DNA of 64,000 bases from positions 248,001 through 312,000 of the forward strand of contig NZ_VTTM01000002.1 in assembly GCF_008364795.1 (NCBI RefSeq), written 5' to 3'. The position numbers and the translations under genes are program-made. This DNA is from Azospirillum oryzae (GTDB lineage: Bacteria; Pseudomonadota; Alphaproteobacteria; Azospirillales; Azospirillaceae). Shown one piece after another: positions 51,552 through 60,290 of this stretch. Under the pieces are notes generated by a model. That model saw only the letters and a program-made list of their open reading frames with translations. It made no database searches and had not been told where the DNA came from. The number at the start of each line of letters is the position of its first letter. The stretch's first letter is position 1.

Positions 51552-52318
51552 CCGCGTTCGCTCCCCGCACCATCCTCGTGCTGGCCGGGCTGGGCCTAGG
51601 GCTGGCCGGTTGCGCCACCCCGCCGACCGACAGCGCCGCCCTGACCCAGGCGCGCCAGGACTACAGCCTCGCCGCCGCCAATCCGCAGGTCGCCGGCAAC
51701 GCCCCGCTGCAGCTGCGCGACGCCGAGCAGGCGCTGCGCCGGGCCGAGGCGCTGCGCGACCAGGGTGCCGACGCCGCCGAGGTCGACCATCAGGCCTACA
51801 TCGCCAGCCGCCGGGTGCAGATCGCCCAGGAGACGGCCGGGGTGAAGGGCGCCCAGACCGTGGTCGCCAACGCCGACACCTACCGTCTCCAGGCCCGCAA
51901 CACGGAGCTTGAGCAGCAGCTGCGCGACCTGCAGGCGCAGCGGACCGAGCGCGGGCTGGTCATGACGCTGGGCGACATCCTGTTCGCCACCGGCCGGGCG
52001 GAGCTTACCCCCGGCGCCTATGACCGCGTCGATCGGCTCGCCCGCTTCCTGCAGGCGCAGCCCGGCCGCACCATCCGGATCGAGGGCCATACCGACAACA
52101 CCGGCAGCGACGCCACCAACCTGCGCCTGTCGGAGGCACGCGCCAACGCCGTCCGCGACGCGCTGACCGCCCGCGGCGTCTCGCCGTCGCGCATCGTCAC
52201 CCAGGGCATGGGCGAGGCGCAGCCGGTCGCCAGCAACAGCAACGACGCCGGCCGCCAGCAGAACCGCCGCGTCGAGATCGTCATCTCCGACGACGGCAGG
52301 GTCGCGGAGACGCGGTAA
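51548..52318 (+). CDS. DUF4398-OmpA family lipoprotein
   Basis: The 256-residue lipoprotein has a lipobox LAGC near residue 22. Its N-terminal half is a DUF4398-like helical domain (LRDAEQALRRAEALRDQGADAAEVDHQAYIASRR) and the C-terminal half an OmpA peptidoglycan-binding domain (LGDILFATGRAELTP, IRIEGHTDNTGS, NLRLSEARANAVRDALTARG). It likely tethers the outer membrane to the wall. It is coupled with the shorter DUF4398 gene and followed by a terminator. Confidence 0.92.
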   Translation: MTAFAPRTILVLAGLGLGLAGCATPPTDSAALTQARQDYSLAAANPQVAGNAPLQLRDAEQALRRAEALRDQGADAAEVDHQAYIASRRVQIAQETAGVKGAQTVVANADTYRLQARNTELEQQLRDLQAQRTERGLVMTLGDILFATGRAELTPGAYDRVDRLARFLQAQPGRTIRIEGHTDNTGSDATNLRLSEARANAVRDALTARGVSPSRIVTQGMGEAQPVASNSNDAGRQQNRRVEIVISDDGRVAETR

Positions 52319-52348
52319 GGGCTCCGCGCGTCCCCCTTCAGGTCCCCG

Positions 52349-52388
52349 CCCCCCGCGCAGGCGTCAGTCGTGCGGGGGGTGTTTTTTT
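52349..52388 (+). terminator. Intrinsic terminator after the OmpA-type gene
   Basis: CCCCCCGC / GCGGGGGG followed by TGTTTTTTT. It overlaps the 3' end of the converging phospholipase gene. Confidence 0.85.
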
Positions 52389-53995
52389 GCCTGCATGGCC
52401 CGAAAGACACCCCAGGCCCCGGCAGCCAGCCCGGCCGTCAGCAATGCCGCGGCGCCGGCCCGCAGGGCGGAGCGCGGCGGCGAGGGCAGGCGCTTCCACG
52501 GCGCCCAGGCCTCGTCCGGGTCGTCCGGGTCGGCGATGCGCAGGGCGGCGAAGGCCTGTTCGGTCAGGCTGGGATCGCTGGCCGGCAAATCCGCCAGCCG
52601 GCGGCCGGACGGCCGGCACAGCCGGTCGATGGCGGCCACCACGCTGCCGGTCTTCCCGATCTCCGCCTCCAGCCGGTCCTGCCCGATGCCCATATGCTCG
52701 GCCAGCAGGCGGTTGCGGACGCCCTCTATGGCGACCTCCGCCCGGTCCCGCTCCGATCCTTCCTCCTGCGGAGCCTCGATGGTCAGGTCGCATTCGGTGT
52801 CGTAGCCCATCGACCGGTTGTTCAGGTTGGACGAACCGATGCGCAGCAGCCGGCCGTCGACCGCCACCACCTTGGAATGGACGATCACCGGCTGGCCTTT
52901 TTCCGTCACCGGGGTCAGGGCACGCAGCCGGCCGAAGCGGTCGGCCTCGCGCAGGCAGCGCAAGGCGACCGAGCGCGGCGTGTCCATCGCCATGCGGTCG
53001 AACCAGCTCGGGCTTTCCATCGATACCACCAGCACCACCTCCGGCCCGTCGGGTTCGGCCAGGCGGCGGGCCAGCGCCTCGGCGACGCGGGCGGAGGCGA
53101 AATACTGGTTTTCCAGATAGATCGTCCGCTCCGCCGCGGCGATGGCGGCGAAGGTCAGCGCCTCGCTCTCGCGGACCGCCGGTCGCTCGGCGGTCGCCGG
53201 CACGGTGCGCGACACGCCGACCTGCGCGTCGGTGAGGATCGGGTGGGTGCAGTCGGGCAGGGGGCAGTCCGGCCAGGGATCTTGATCGGAGGAGTCCAGA
53301 TCGGGGGGAGGACAGGGCTCCGGCGCCTCGCCGGTGGCGCTGCGCCAGCGCTCCCGCGCCAGTTCGCCGAGCGCGCGGGCGGCATCGCCGTCGACCATCA
53401 TCATCACGTCGTGGCGCGGGCCATAGGGCTGGCCGTTCGGACAGCGGCGGCGCGGGTCGTCGTCGCGATGCTCGGACGTGTCCCAGCGGTCGAAGGAGAA
53501 GTCGATCCCGCCGCAAAAGGCCAGCGCGTCGTCGATCACCAGCAGCTTCTGGTGCTGGGCGGCGCCGATCGGCAACTCGCCGTCCAGCCGGGCGGTCAGC
53601 CGGCGGCCGGTGCTGCGGTCCAGCCGTTCCAGCGGTTCGTGCGGGTGGTCCAGCGCGATGGGAAAGGGCATGTCCCATTTCAGCGCCCGCACATGCAGGC
53701 CGGCGTTCCTGCGCATCAGCCGGGCGAGGAAGCGGCCCAGCGTCTCCCGGCTGTCGGGATCGAGGAGCATGCGCGGGTCGATGTCCCAGCCGACCAGCAG
53801 GATCGACTGCCGTGCCCGCTCCATTGCGGCGCGGGCCGCGACGAAATAGTCGTCGCCGTCGACCAGCACCGCCACCCGCCCGGCCCGCTCAGTCCGCCAG
53901 CAGGTAAGGCCGGGGCGGAGCACCGGGCCGGTTGCCGACCGTGGTGGTCCGGGCTCGGCGGTGTCGGCGGGAAGGGCGGAGGAGTTGAGCTTCAT
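52364..53995 (-). CDS. Phospholipase D-family protein
   Basis: The 543-residue protein has two HKD motifs: HQKLLVIDDALAFCGGID and HSKVVAVDGRLLRIGSSNLN. This is the two-lobed PLD layout that makes or hydrolyses phosphodiester bonds in phospholipids. A hydrophobic C-terminal helix (LRAGAAALLTAGLAAGAWGVF) could anchor it. The ATG at 53995 is chosen because the conserved part follows; in-frame starts up to 54208 would add an Arg/Gln/Pro-rich segment encoded by a 15-bp tandem repeat. It converges on the OmpA-type gene. Confidence 0.92.
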   Translation of the reverse strand: MKLNSSALPADTAEPGPPRSATGPVLRPGLTCWRTERAGRVAVLVDGDDYFVAARAAMERARQSILLVGWDIDPRMLLDPDSRETLGRFLARLMRRNAGLHVRALKWDMPFPIALDHPHEPLERLDRSTGRRLTARLDGELPIGAAQHQKLLVIDDALAFCGGIDFSFDRWDTSEHRDDDPRRRCPNGQPYGPRHDVMMMVDGDAARALGELARERWRSATGEAPEPCPPPDLDSSDQDPWPDCPLPDCTHPILTDAQVGVSRTVPATAERPAVRESEALTFAAIAAAERTIYLENQYFASARVAEALARRLAEPDGPEVVLVVSMESPSWFDRMAMDTPRSVALRCLREADRFGRLRALTPVTEKGQPVIVHSKVVAVDGRLLRIGSSNLNNRSMGYDTECDLTIEAPQEEGSERDRAEVAIEGVRNRLLAEHMGIGQDRLEAEIGKTGSVVAAIDRLCRPSGRRLADLPASDPSLTEQAFAALRIADPDDPDEAWAPWKRLPSPPRSALRAGAAALLTAGLAAGAWGVFRAMQAKKHPPHD

Positions 53996-54374
53996 CGGGG
54001 CACGTCGGGATTGTGGGCGGCGGGATTGTGGGCGGCGGTTTTGCATGCGGTATCGGGTGCCGCGACTGCGCATCGGAAGGAATGCCTGGGACCTTCCGCC
54101 TCGCGGCTTGAACCCCGGTGCGGGCGCGTTGTTCCCGCATGGCCGGCTGGGCTTCCGTATCTCGCCGAAGGAGACCGGTGCGGTACGCCTTTGCCGCAGG
54201 TTTCCCAAAAAAAGAACAGGCGAAGACCGAAACCAAGTTCGTGCTGTCCTGTTCTAAACCGGTGAAAGACGCGAGGCGCATGCCGGAAGTCGCGAAGCGG
54301 CTCAAGGCGCGACGTTAGCCTCATTTCGGAAGACGCCCGAATGCGAGGCGTTGCCACCATGAAGGAGTTCGAGG
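53996..54374. other. Intergenic region before the secreted Ser/Gly-rich gene
   Basis: These 379 bp contain two exact copies of a 15-bp unit (GGGATTGTGGGCGGC, 54007-54036), the phospholipase promoter side, and the upstream region of the next gene. No gene is supported. Confidence 0.5.
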
Positions 54375-54794
54375 ATGCGTAACCTGATGATCGGCGCCGT
54401 TTCTGCGGTTCTCCTGATGGCCGCACCGGCCATGGCCCAGACGGCTCAGTCAGAGAGCCCCGGCACCGTCAAGAGCGGCGGCGCCTACGACACCGCTCCG
54501 AGCAGCAGCAGCGGCTATACCGGCCCGGATGGCGTCGTCCGCACCGCGCCGGGCGCCACCACCTCGCCGTCGGCCGGTTCCTCGACCGGCGGTGTGGACA
54601 TGCCGGGCACGTCCGGTTCGTCCGGCACCTACAGCAACGGCTCGGGTTCTTCGATGCCGGGCGTGACCACCGCTCCCTCGGGCATGGGCAACAACACCGG
54701 CAGCACCGTCCCGCGCGACAACCAGACCGCCACCGGCACCCACTGCCCGCCGGGCACCCCGAACTGCGGCCCGGACCAGGGCGGCAGCCAGTAA
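54375..54794 (+). CDS. Secreted Ser/Gly/Thr-rich protein
   Basis: The 139-residue protein has a signal peptide (MIGAVSAVLLMAAPAMAQT). The mature part is disordered, rich in Ser, Gly, Thr and Pro (TSGSSGTYSNGSGSSM). It ends with CPPGTPNCGPDQGG, holding two cysteines. AAGGAG at 54361-54366 is a good ribosome binding site. No known family; the same organism type has several such small exported proteins. Confidence 0.75.
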   Translation: MRNLMIGAVSAVLLMAAPAMAQTAQSESPGTVKSGGAYDTAPSSSSGYTGPDGVVRTAPGATTSPSAGSSTGGVDMPGTSGSSGTYSNGSGSSMPGVTTAPSGMGNNTGSTVPRDNQTATGTHCPPGTPNCGPDQGGSQ

Positions 54795-54816
54795 CCTTCC
54801 GCATCGCGGCAGTCAC

Positions 54817-54862
54817 CGCGGGCGCCCCGGAGCCATCCCTCCGGCGGCGCCCGCGTCGTTTT
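54817..54862 (+). terminator. Terminator hairpin
   Basis: CGCGGGCGCC-CCGGAG / CTCCGG-(C)-GGCGCCCGCG with a 6-nt loop and a short T-stretch (TCGTTTT) follows the secreted protein gene. Confidence 0.8.
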
Positions 54863-54935
54863 GGACGCCGGCGAATGCCCGGGCAGGGCGCCGGGAAGGG
54901 TGATGCGACGCAAGCGCGCCGTCAGCCGCGCGCCG

Positions 54936-55679
54936 TCAGCCGGGGGCGCGAACCGAACGGCGGGGCCCAACCTCCGCGACATCGTCCAGCGGAGCGGTGC
55001 CGGCGGCGGTGGCGACCAGATGGCGGAACAGCGCCTGCTGGCGGTTGTCGGCGACCAGATATTCCGGATGCCATTGCACGCCGATCAGGAAGGGCTCGTT
55101 CGGCGCCTCGATGCCCTGGACGACGCCGGCCCGCTCGCGGGCGACGACGCGCATCCCGTCGCCGACACGGTCCACCGACTGGTGGTGCAGGGCGTTCACC
55201 CGGCATTCGGCGATACCGAGGATGCGGTAGAGCCGGCTGTCCGGCTCGATCCGGATGCGCTTGCGCGGCAGCACGGTGCGCATGTGCGGCGCTTCCTCGT
55301 ACACCTCGTGGATGTCGACGTGGAGCGAGCCGCCGCGGTGGACGTTGATCATCTGCGAACCGCGGCAGATGCCCAGCACCGGCAGCGCGATCTTCGCGGC
55401 GCAGTCCAGCGCCCGCATCTCCAGCCGGTCGCGTTCGGGATCGATGCGGATCTGCGGGCGGGCGGATTCGCCGTAGAGCGAGGCGTCGATGTCGTCGCCG
55501 CCGCCGACCACCAGCGCGTCCAGCCGGTCGATGGGAAAGGGTGACTCGGCCGTGATGCGGACCGACGAGGCACCGGCCCGCCACAGGGCCAGCCGGTTGG
55601 CCATGGCGGCGATGCGGCTGCCATGGATCGAGGCGGTGATGCCGACCAGCGGCCGGGACCTGCCAACGATGGATGCCAT
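54936..55679 (-). CDS. Gamma-glutamyl-gamma-aminobutyrate hydrolase family (peptidase C26) protein
   Basis: The 247-residue class I glutamine-amidotransferase-fold protein has the PLVGITAS start, VVGGGDDIDASLYGE, the nucleophile elbow LGICRGSQMINVHRGGSL (Cys near residue 110) and IGVQWHPEYL with the catalytic His-x-Glu pair. Such hydrolases cleave gamma-glutamyl bonds (PuuD type). It is 10 bp downstream of the amidoligase gene on the same strand, the pairing seen in predicted peptide-modifying systems. The ATG at 55679 follows GAGGGG. Confidence 0.9.
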   Translation of the reverse strand: MASIVGRSRPLVGITASIHGSRIAAMANRLALWRAGASSVRITAESPFPIDRLDALVVGGGDDIDASLYGESARPQIRIDPERDRLEMRALDCAAKIALPVLGICRGSQMINVHRGGSLHVDIHEVYEEAPHMRTVLPRKRIRIEPDSRLYRILGIAECRVNALHHQSVDRVGDGMRVVARERAGVVQGIEAPNEPFLIGVQWHPEYLVADNRQQALFRHLVATAAGTAPLDDVAEVGPRRSVRAPG

Positions 55680-55689
55680 GGCGATCCCC

Positions 55690-56739
55690 TCAGCCCGCCT
55701 GACGGGCGGAGTCGTCCCGGGCGGAGTCGTCCACGACGCCGTCCTGGCCGGCGGCTCCACCCAGGGTCGAATTGCGCAGGGTCGGATCGGCGGCGAGCAG
55801 GGCGTCGATGCGCTCGGCCCAGCCGTCCAGCTGCTGCGCCTCGGCCGCCCGGCGGTAGTCGGTGCCGAGACCGTCCAGCAGGGCGCGGTCGGCGGCCAGC
55901 CGCTCCACCGTCACCCAGCGGTTCCAGTCGGCGGCGAGCGACCAGCCGGGGTCGCTCAGCCGCGCGTTGGGCAGCCGGTAATGGAAGGTCGGACGCGGGC
56001 GGATATGGGGGTCCTGCATCGCCGCGGCCAGCCGGTCGCTGTCGAGATGGGCGAACAGCGGGAACAGGTCCAGCTCGCGGTTGCGGGTCGGGTTGTCGGC
56101 CAGATAATCGTCGATCAGCCCGCCGAGATCGGGACGGTAGGCGGGATCCACCACCTTGGCGGCATAGGGCGTCGGGAAGGCGGCGATGAAGCCCGACAGC
56201 CGCCGGGTGACGTCGACGCGGATCTCCCGCCGCAGCCAGGGGGCCAGCAGCAGGAAGGACTTCAAGGTGTCCAGCAGGTAATCGGCGTCGGTCCGCGCCA
56301 CTTCCGGATTGAAATGCAGGCCGAAGGCGAAGAGCGGGCTGGCCTCCGTCCCGGCGGCACCCAGCGCGCGCAGGCAGGCGACCATCTCCTCCAGCTCCGG
56401 CATCTGCTCCACCGTCACCGGCGGTGCGGCGATCTCGAAGGGCATCACCAGGCTGCCGATGTTGCCCCATAGCGGACGCAACGGGTCCAGAATCGCCGCT
56501 CCCCCCTTGCCGCTGTGGGCGGAGCGCATGTCCAGCTCCACCGTGAAGTCGCCGAGCCGGGTGCCCGTCACCAGACATCGGTGCGGGTTCTCGACGGCGA
56601 CCGTTCCGCCGAACAGCCTGCGCACGCAGGCCGCGGCCGACGGCGCGTCCAGGTCGGCGAATTCAAGTTCCACCCCCACGCGGCGCGGCGTGCCCTGGGG
56701 AGTGGTGCGGAGCGGGGGGAGGAGGAAGGGTGTGGTCAT
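55690..56739 (-). CDS. Putative amidoligase
   Basis: The 349-residue enzyme has the amidoligase (COOH-NH2 ligase) pattern: an early RRVGVELEFADLD, a middle FAFGLHFNPEVARTD, and later YLADNPTRNRELDLFPLFAHLD and RPTFHYRLPNARL. The family is ATP-dependent and thought to join amino groups to carboxylates of peptides or glutamate. Paired with the downstream glutamine amidotransferase, it likely makes and removes a gamma-glutamyl-type tag on an unknown target. Confidence 0.85.
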   Translation of the reverse strand: MTTPFLLPPLRTTPQGTPRRVGVELEFADLDAPSAAACVRRLFGGTVAVENPHRCLVTGTRLGDFTVELDMRSAHSGKGGAAILDPLRPLWGNIGSLVMPFEIAAPPVTVEQMPELEEMVACLRALGAAGTEASPLFAFGLHFNPEVARTDADYLLDTLKSFLLLAPWLRREIRVDVTRRLSGFIAAFPTPYAAKVVDPAYRPDLGGLIDDYLADNPTRNRELDLFPLFAHLDSDRLAAAMQDPHIRPRPTFHYRLPNARLSDPGWSLAADWNRWVTVERLAADRALLDGLGTDYRRAAEAQQLDGWAERIDALLAADPTLRNSTLGGAAGQDGVVDDSARDDSARQAG

Positions 56740-57101
56740 TGCAAGCCATCAACAGCGTATTCCGCACGCTGTTCCCTCACCGGTACCTTGGCGCAAATCC
56801 GGCGATGGGGAAAGTTGTTGACCATCGCGCAGGGGGGAATCAAGGCAGAGGAGCGGGCATACCCCTTTCGATGACAACCATCCGATGGTGGTATGTTTGG
56901 AGTTTAGATATTAATGCCGCTCGATTACCGGCACTTTAGAGAAAATCTTCCGACTTTCGTTCATGTCCTTCCGTTTATGCTGTGCTGCAGTTCTCTAAAT
57001 TAACCGGCGCTTAACCATAAGTGCGTTAGCGATAGACACGCGGCACGGTGGCGCATCTGCGTTCCATCCGGTCGGCTTCGCGGAGGAGCCTCGTCTACGC
57101 C
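56740..57101. other. AT-rich region before the hybrid kinase
   Basis: These 362 bp hold the divergent promoters of the amidoligase and kinase genes. TTTAGAGAA (56935-56943) and TTCTCTAAA (56991-56999) form a perfect 9-bp inverted repeat 47 bp apart. The stretch 56870-57010 is much lower in GC than its surroundings. No gene is evident. Confidence 0.6.
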
Positions 57102-60100
57102 ATGACCCTTCTGGCACGCCTCTTCATCCTGGTCCTGCTTGCGGTGCTTCCGGCGATCGGGATCCAGATCTACAGCGTGCTCGAACAGCGGGCGGAGCGC
57201 GAAGCCGATGTCACGCTCCAGGCCGAGCGGCTCCTGCGTCAGGTGGAAAGCGAGCATTTCCGCATCATCGACAGCGCCCGCCTGATGGTCACCGCGGTGA
57301 CCGAGACGCGGTTCCTGCGCCGGGGCGAGATCGAAAACTGCCAGTCCTATCTGGAACGGCTGGCCGCCCGCTCCGCCGATTACCGGACCCTGTCGATCAC
57401 CGACGCCGAAGGCCGCATCCTGTGCAGCGCCGACCCGTCGCGCATCGGCGCCTCGCTGGCCGCCCAGCCGCATTTCCGCCGGGCGATAGGCCAGGGGCGC
57501 TTTTCCGTCGGCGAATGGACGATCACCCACTCCGGCGACGCCGGCGGTGAATTGCCGGTTGCGGCTCCTTACGCCGATGCCGAAGGCCGGCGGGCCGGGG
57601 TGGTCGCGCTGTCGCTGGACGTGTCGCGGCTGGCCGCCATGTTCGCCTCCCGTCCGATGCCGGAGAACACGACCCTGACCGTCGCCGACCGGTCCGGCAC
57701 CGTCCTGGTGAAGCTGCCGGGCACCCTTGGCCGCGCCGGCGAACGGTTGCCCGACAGCTATCTGACGCTGCTGTCGGAAAGGGAGACCGGCGTGGCCACG
57801 CGGCCCGGACTGGACGGCGTGTCGCGCATCCTGGCCTACTCCCCGCCGTCCGCCGGCATCCGCGACCTGTTCATCAGCGTCGGCGTCGACCGTGGCGCCG
57901 CCATGGGCGTGGTGGACCGTGCCACCCGCGACGGGCTGCTGATGACCCTGTCCGGCTTCCTGGTCGCCGCCGCCGCCGCCTGGATCGGCGGCACCCTGTT
58001 CATCCGCCGCCCGGTCGACGCGCTGGTCTCGGCCGCCCGCGACTGGAGCGAGGGCAAGACCGCCACCCGCGTCAAGCTGTCCGACCGCTCGTCGGAGATC
58101 GGTCAGCTCGGCCACGCCTTCGACATGATGGCCGACCGGCTGGAAGCGCGGGAAGCCGCGCTGCGCCAGTCGGAGGGCCATATCCGCGCCGTGCTGGACG
58201 CGCTGCCGGCCTTCGTCGGCGTGCTGACGCCGGACGGGGCGGTGGCCCAGGTCAACCGCGTCGCGGCCGATGCCGCCGGGCTGCCGGCCGCGCGCATCGT
58301 CGGCCGTCCCTTCGACGAGATCTGCTGGCTGTCCTTCGACGAGGCCGGGCGCGAGCGGCTGCGGCAGGCGCTGGCGCTTGGGGCGGGCGGGCGCTCCTCC
58401 CGCTTCGACGCCGGGCTGCGGCTGGCGCCGGGGAGGGAGACGGCATCGCGGGAGACGGCCCAGCGCGAAATGACGGTGGACGTCAACCTGACCCCGATGG
58501 TCGACGCCGACGGCCATGTCACCCACCTGATCGCGACGGGCATCGACATCACCGAGCGCAAGCGCACCGAGGAGGCGCTGCGCGTCGCCGAGGAGCGCGT
58601 GCGCACCGGCCTGCGCAATTCCGGCGTGGTGGTGTTCAACCAGGACCAGGATTTGCGCTACACCTGGGCACATTCGGAGTGGCTCGGCGTCGCTCCCGAC
58701 GCGCTGATCGGCCGCACCGACGCCGACCTGTTCGACAATGGCGAGGACGCCGACGGCATGATGGCGCTGAAGCGCCGGGTGATGGAGAGCGGTGTCGGCG
58801 CGCGGGAAGAGGTGCGCATCCGCAGCAAGGGCGAGGACCGCTTCTTCGACCTGACCGTCGATCCGCTACGCGACCCGTCCGGCCGGGTGGAGGGCGTCAC
58901 CTGCGCCGCCGTCGAGGTCACCGACCGCAAGAAGGCCGAGGCCGAGCTGCGCCGCGCGCGGGAGGAGGCCGATCAGGCCAACGAGGGCAAGTCGAAGTTC
59001 CTCGCCGCCGCCAGCCACGACCTGCGCCAGCCGGTGCAGTCGCTCTACCTCTTCACCGCGGCGCTGAGCGACCGGCTGCAGGGCAATCCGGCCCTGCCGA
59101 TCCTCGACAACATCCGCCAGGGGCTGGACACGCTGAAGACCCTGCTGGACGGTCTGCTGGACATGTCGCGGCTGGAATCCGGCAAGATCGTCGCCACCCC
59201 GGTCGAGGTGCGGCTGAACCAGTTGCTCGGCCGGCTGGTCGCCGAGTACGGCCCGCGCGCCGCCCAGAAGGGGCTGGAACTGCGCGCCGTGCCGACCCGC
59301 GCCTGGGTCCGCACCGATCCGGCCCATCTGGAACGCATCCTGCGCAATCTGGTCGAGAACGCGCTGCGCTACACCACCAAGGGCAAGGTGCTGCTGGGCT
59401 GCCGCCGGACGCCGTCCGGCATGCGGGTGGAGGTGTGGGACACCGGCAGCGGCATCCCCGCCGACCGGCTGGAGGACATCTTCGAGGAGTTCACCCAGCT
59501 GGGCGAGCGCAGCGAACGCGGCCTCGGCCTCGGTCTGGCGATCGTCAAGCGCCTGTCGCGCCTGCTCGGCCATCCTGTGACGGTGCGCTCGTGGGAGGGC
59601 CGGGGCTCGGCCTTCGCGGTCGAGCTGCCGCGGGTGATCCTTGGCGCTCCCAAGGCCAACTCCCGGAGCACGCCGCGTCCGGCCGGCGGCACCGCCGCCG
59701 CCGCGGCGACGCTGGCGCGCCACTCCGTCGCCAACGATGCCGCCACCAACGCCGCCGCCAACTCCGCTGCCAACGACCGCGGGCAGGCGATCAGCGCCAT
59801 CGCCAACGCCTTCGGCGGCGGGCGGAGCGGCGGCGGGGCCGCGAAGGCGGGAGCGGCGACGATTGCCGCCCCGGCGGCCACCGGGGCTACTGCGGCCAAG
59901 GGCATGGTGCTGGTGATCGACGACGAGGCGATCATCCTGCTCGGCCTCAAGGCGATCCTGGAAGGCTGGGGCTATGACGTGCTGACCGCGAAGTCGGGCG
60001 ATCAGGCGCTGGAACGGCTGCGCGCCGACGGCCGCTGCCCGCAGATCGTGCTGGCCGACTACCAGCTCCAGCAGGGGCGCACCGGTCCGGAGGCGGTGAG

Positions 60101-60266
60101 TGCCGTCCAGACCATGCTGGGCCAGACCATTCCCGGCATCATCCTGACCGGCGACACCAGCACCGAACGCCAGGAGGAGGCCGAGCGCCGCGGTTTCCGC
60201 ATCCTGCACAAGCCGGTCTTCCCCAACGACCTGCGCCGGATGATGGCGAGCGCCGGGGCGGCGTGA
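57102..60266 (+). CDS. Hybrid sensor histidine kinase with Cache, HAMP, two PAS and receiver domains
   Basis: The 1054-residue kinase starts with a membrane helix (LARLFILVLLAVLPAIGI), then a periplasmic double-Cache-like region (about 40-280; YLERLAARSADYRTLSITDAEGRILCS), a second helix near 285-305 and HAMP. Two PAS domains follow, each ending in ITERKRT or VTDRKKA. HisKA has the variant SHDLRQPVQSLYLF, the HATPase has NLVENALRYTTKG and GLGLAIVKRLSRL, an Ala/Asn-rich linker follows, and then a receiver (VIDDEAIILLGLKAIL, LADYQLQ, ILTGD). The ATG at 57102 follows GGAGGAG; the frame is open to GTG 57048. No partner regulator lies next to it. Confidence 0.92.
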   Translation: MTLLARLFILVLLAVLPAIGIQIYSVLEQRAEREADVTLQAERLLRQVESEHFRIIDSARLMVTAVTETRFLRRGEIENCQSYLERLAARSADYRTLSITDAEGRILCSADPSRIGASLAAQPHFRRAIGQGRFSVGEWTITHSGDAGGELPVAAPYADAEGRRAGVVALSLDVSRLAAMFASRPMPENTTLTVADRSGTVLVKLPGTLGRAGERLPDSYLTLLSERETGVATRPGLDGVSRILAYSPPSAGIRDLFISVGVDRGAAMGVVDRATRDGLLMTLSGFLVAAAAAWIGGTLFIRRPVDALVSAARDWSEGKTATRVKLSDRSSEIGQLGHAFDMMADRLEAREAALRQSEGHIRAVLDALPAFVGVLTPDGAVAQVNRVAADAAGLPAARIVGRPFDEICWLSFDEAGRERLRQALALGAGGRSSRFDAGLRLAPGRETASRETAQREMTVDVNLTPMVDADGHVTHLIATGIDITERKRTEEALRVAEERVRTGLRNSGVVVFNQDQDLRYTWAHSEWLGVAPDALIGRTDADLFDNGEDADGMMALKRRVMESGVGAREEVRIRSKGEDRFFDLTVDPLRDPSGRVEGVTCAAVEVTDRKKAEAELRRAREEADQANEGKSKFLAAASHDLRQPVQSLYLFTAALSDRLQGNPALPILDNIRQGLDTLKTLLDGLLDMSRLESGKIVATPVEVRLNQLLGRLVAEYGPRAAQKGLELRAVPTRAWVRTDPAHLERILRNLVENALRYTTKGKVLLGCRRTPSGMRVEVWDTGSGIPADRLEDIFEEFTQLGERSERGLGLGLAIVKRLSRLLGHPVTVRSWEGRGSAFAVELPRVILGAPKANSRSTPRPAGGTAAAAATLARHSVANDAATNAAANSAANDRGQAISAIANAFGGGRSGGGAAKAGAATIAAPAATGATAAKGMVLVIDDEAIILLGLKAILEGWGYDVLTAKSGDQALERLRADGRCPQIVLADYQLQQGRTGPEAVSAVQTMLGQTIPGIILTGDTSTERQEEAERRGFRILHKPVFPNDLRRMMASAGAA

Positions 60267-60290
60267 GGGGAGAGCGGAGGTCGGGTCGGG

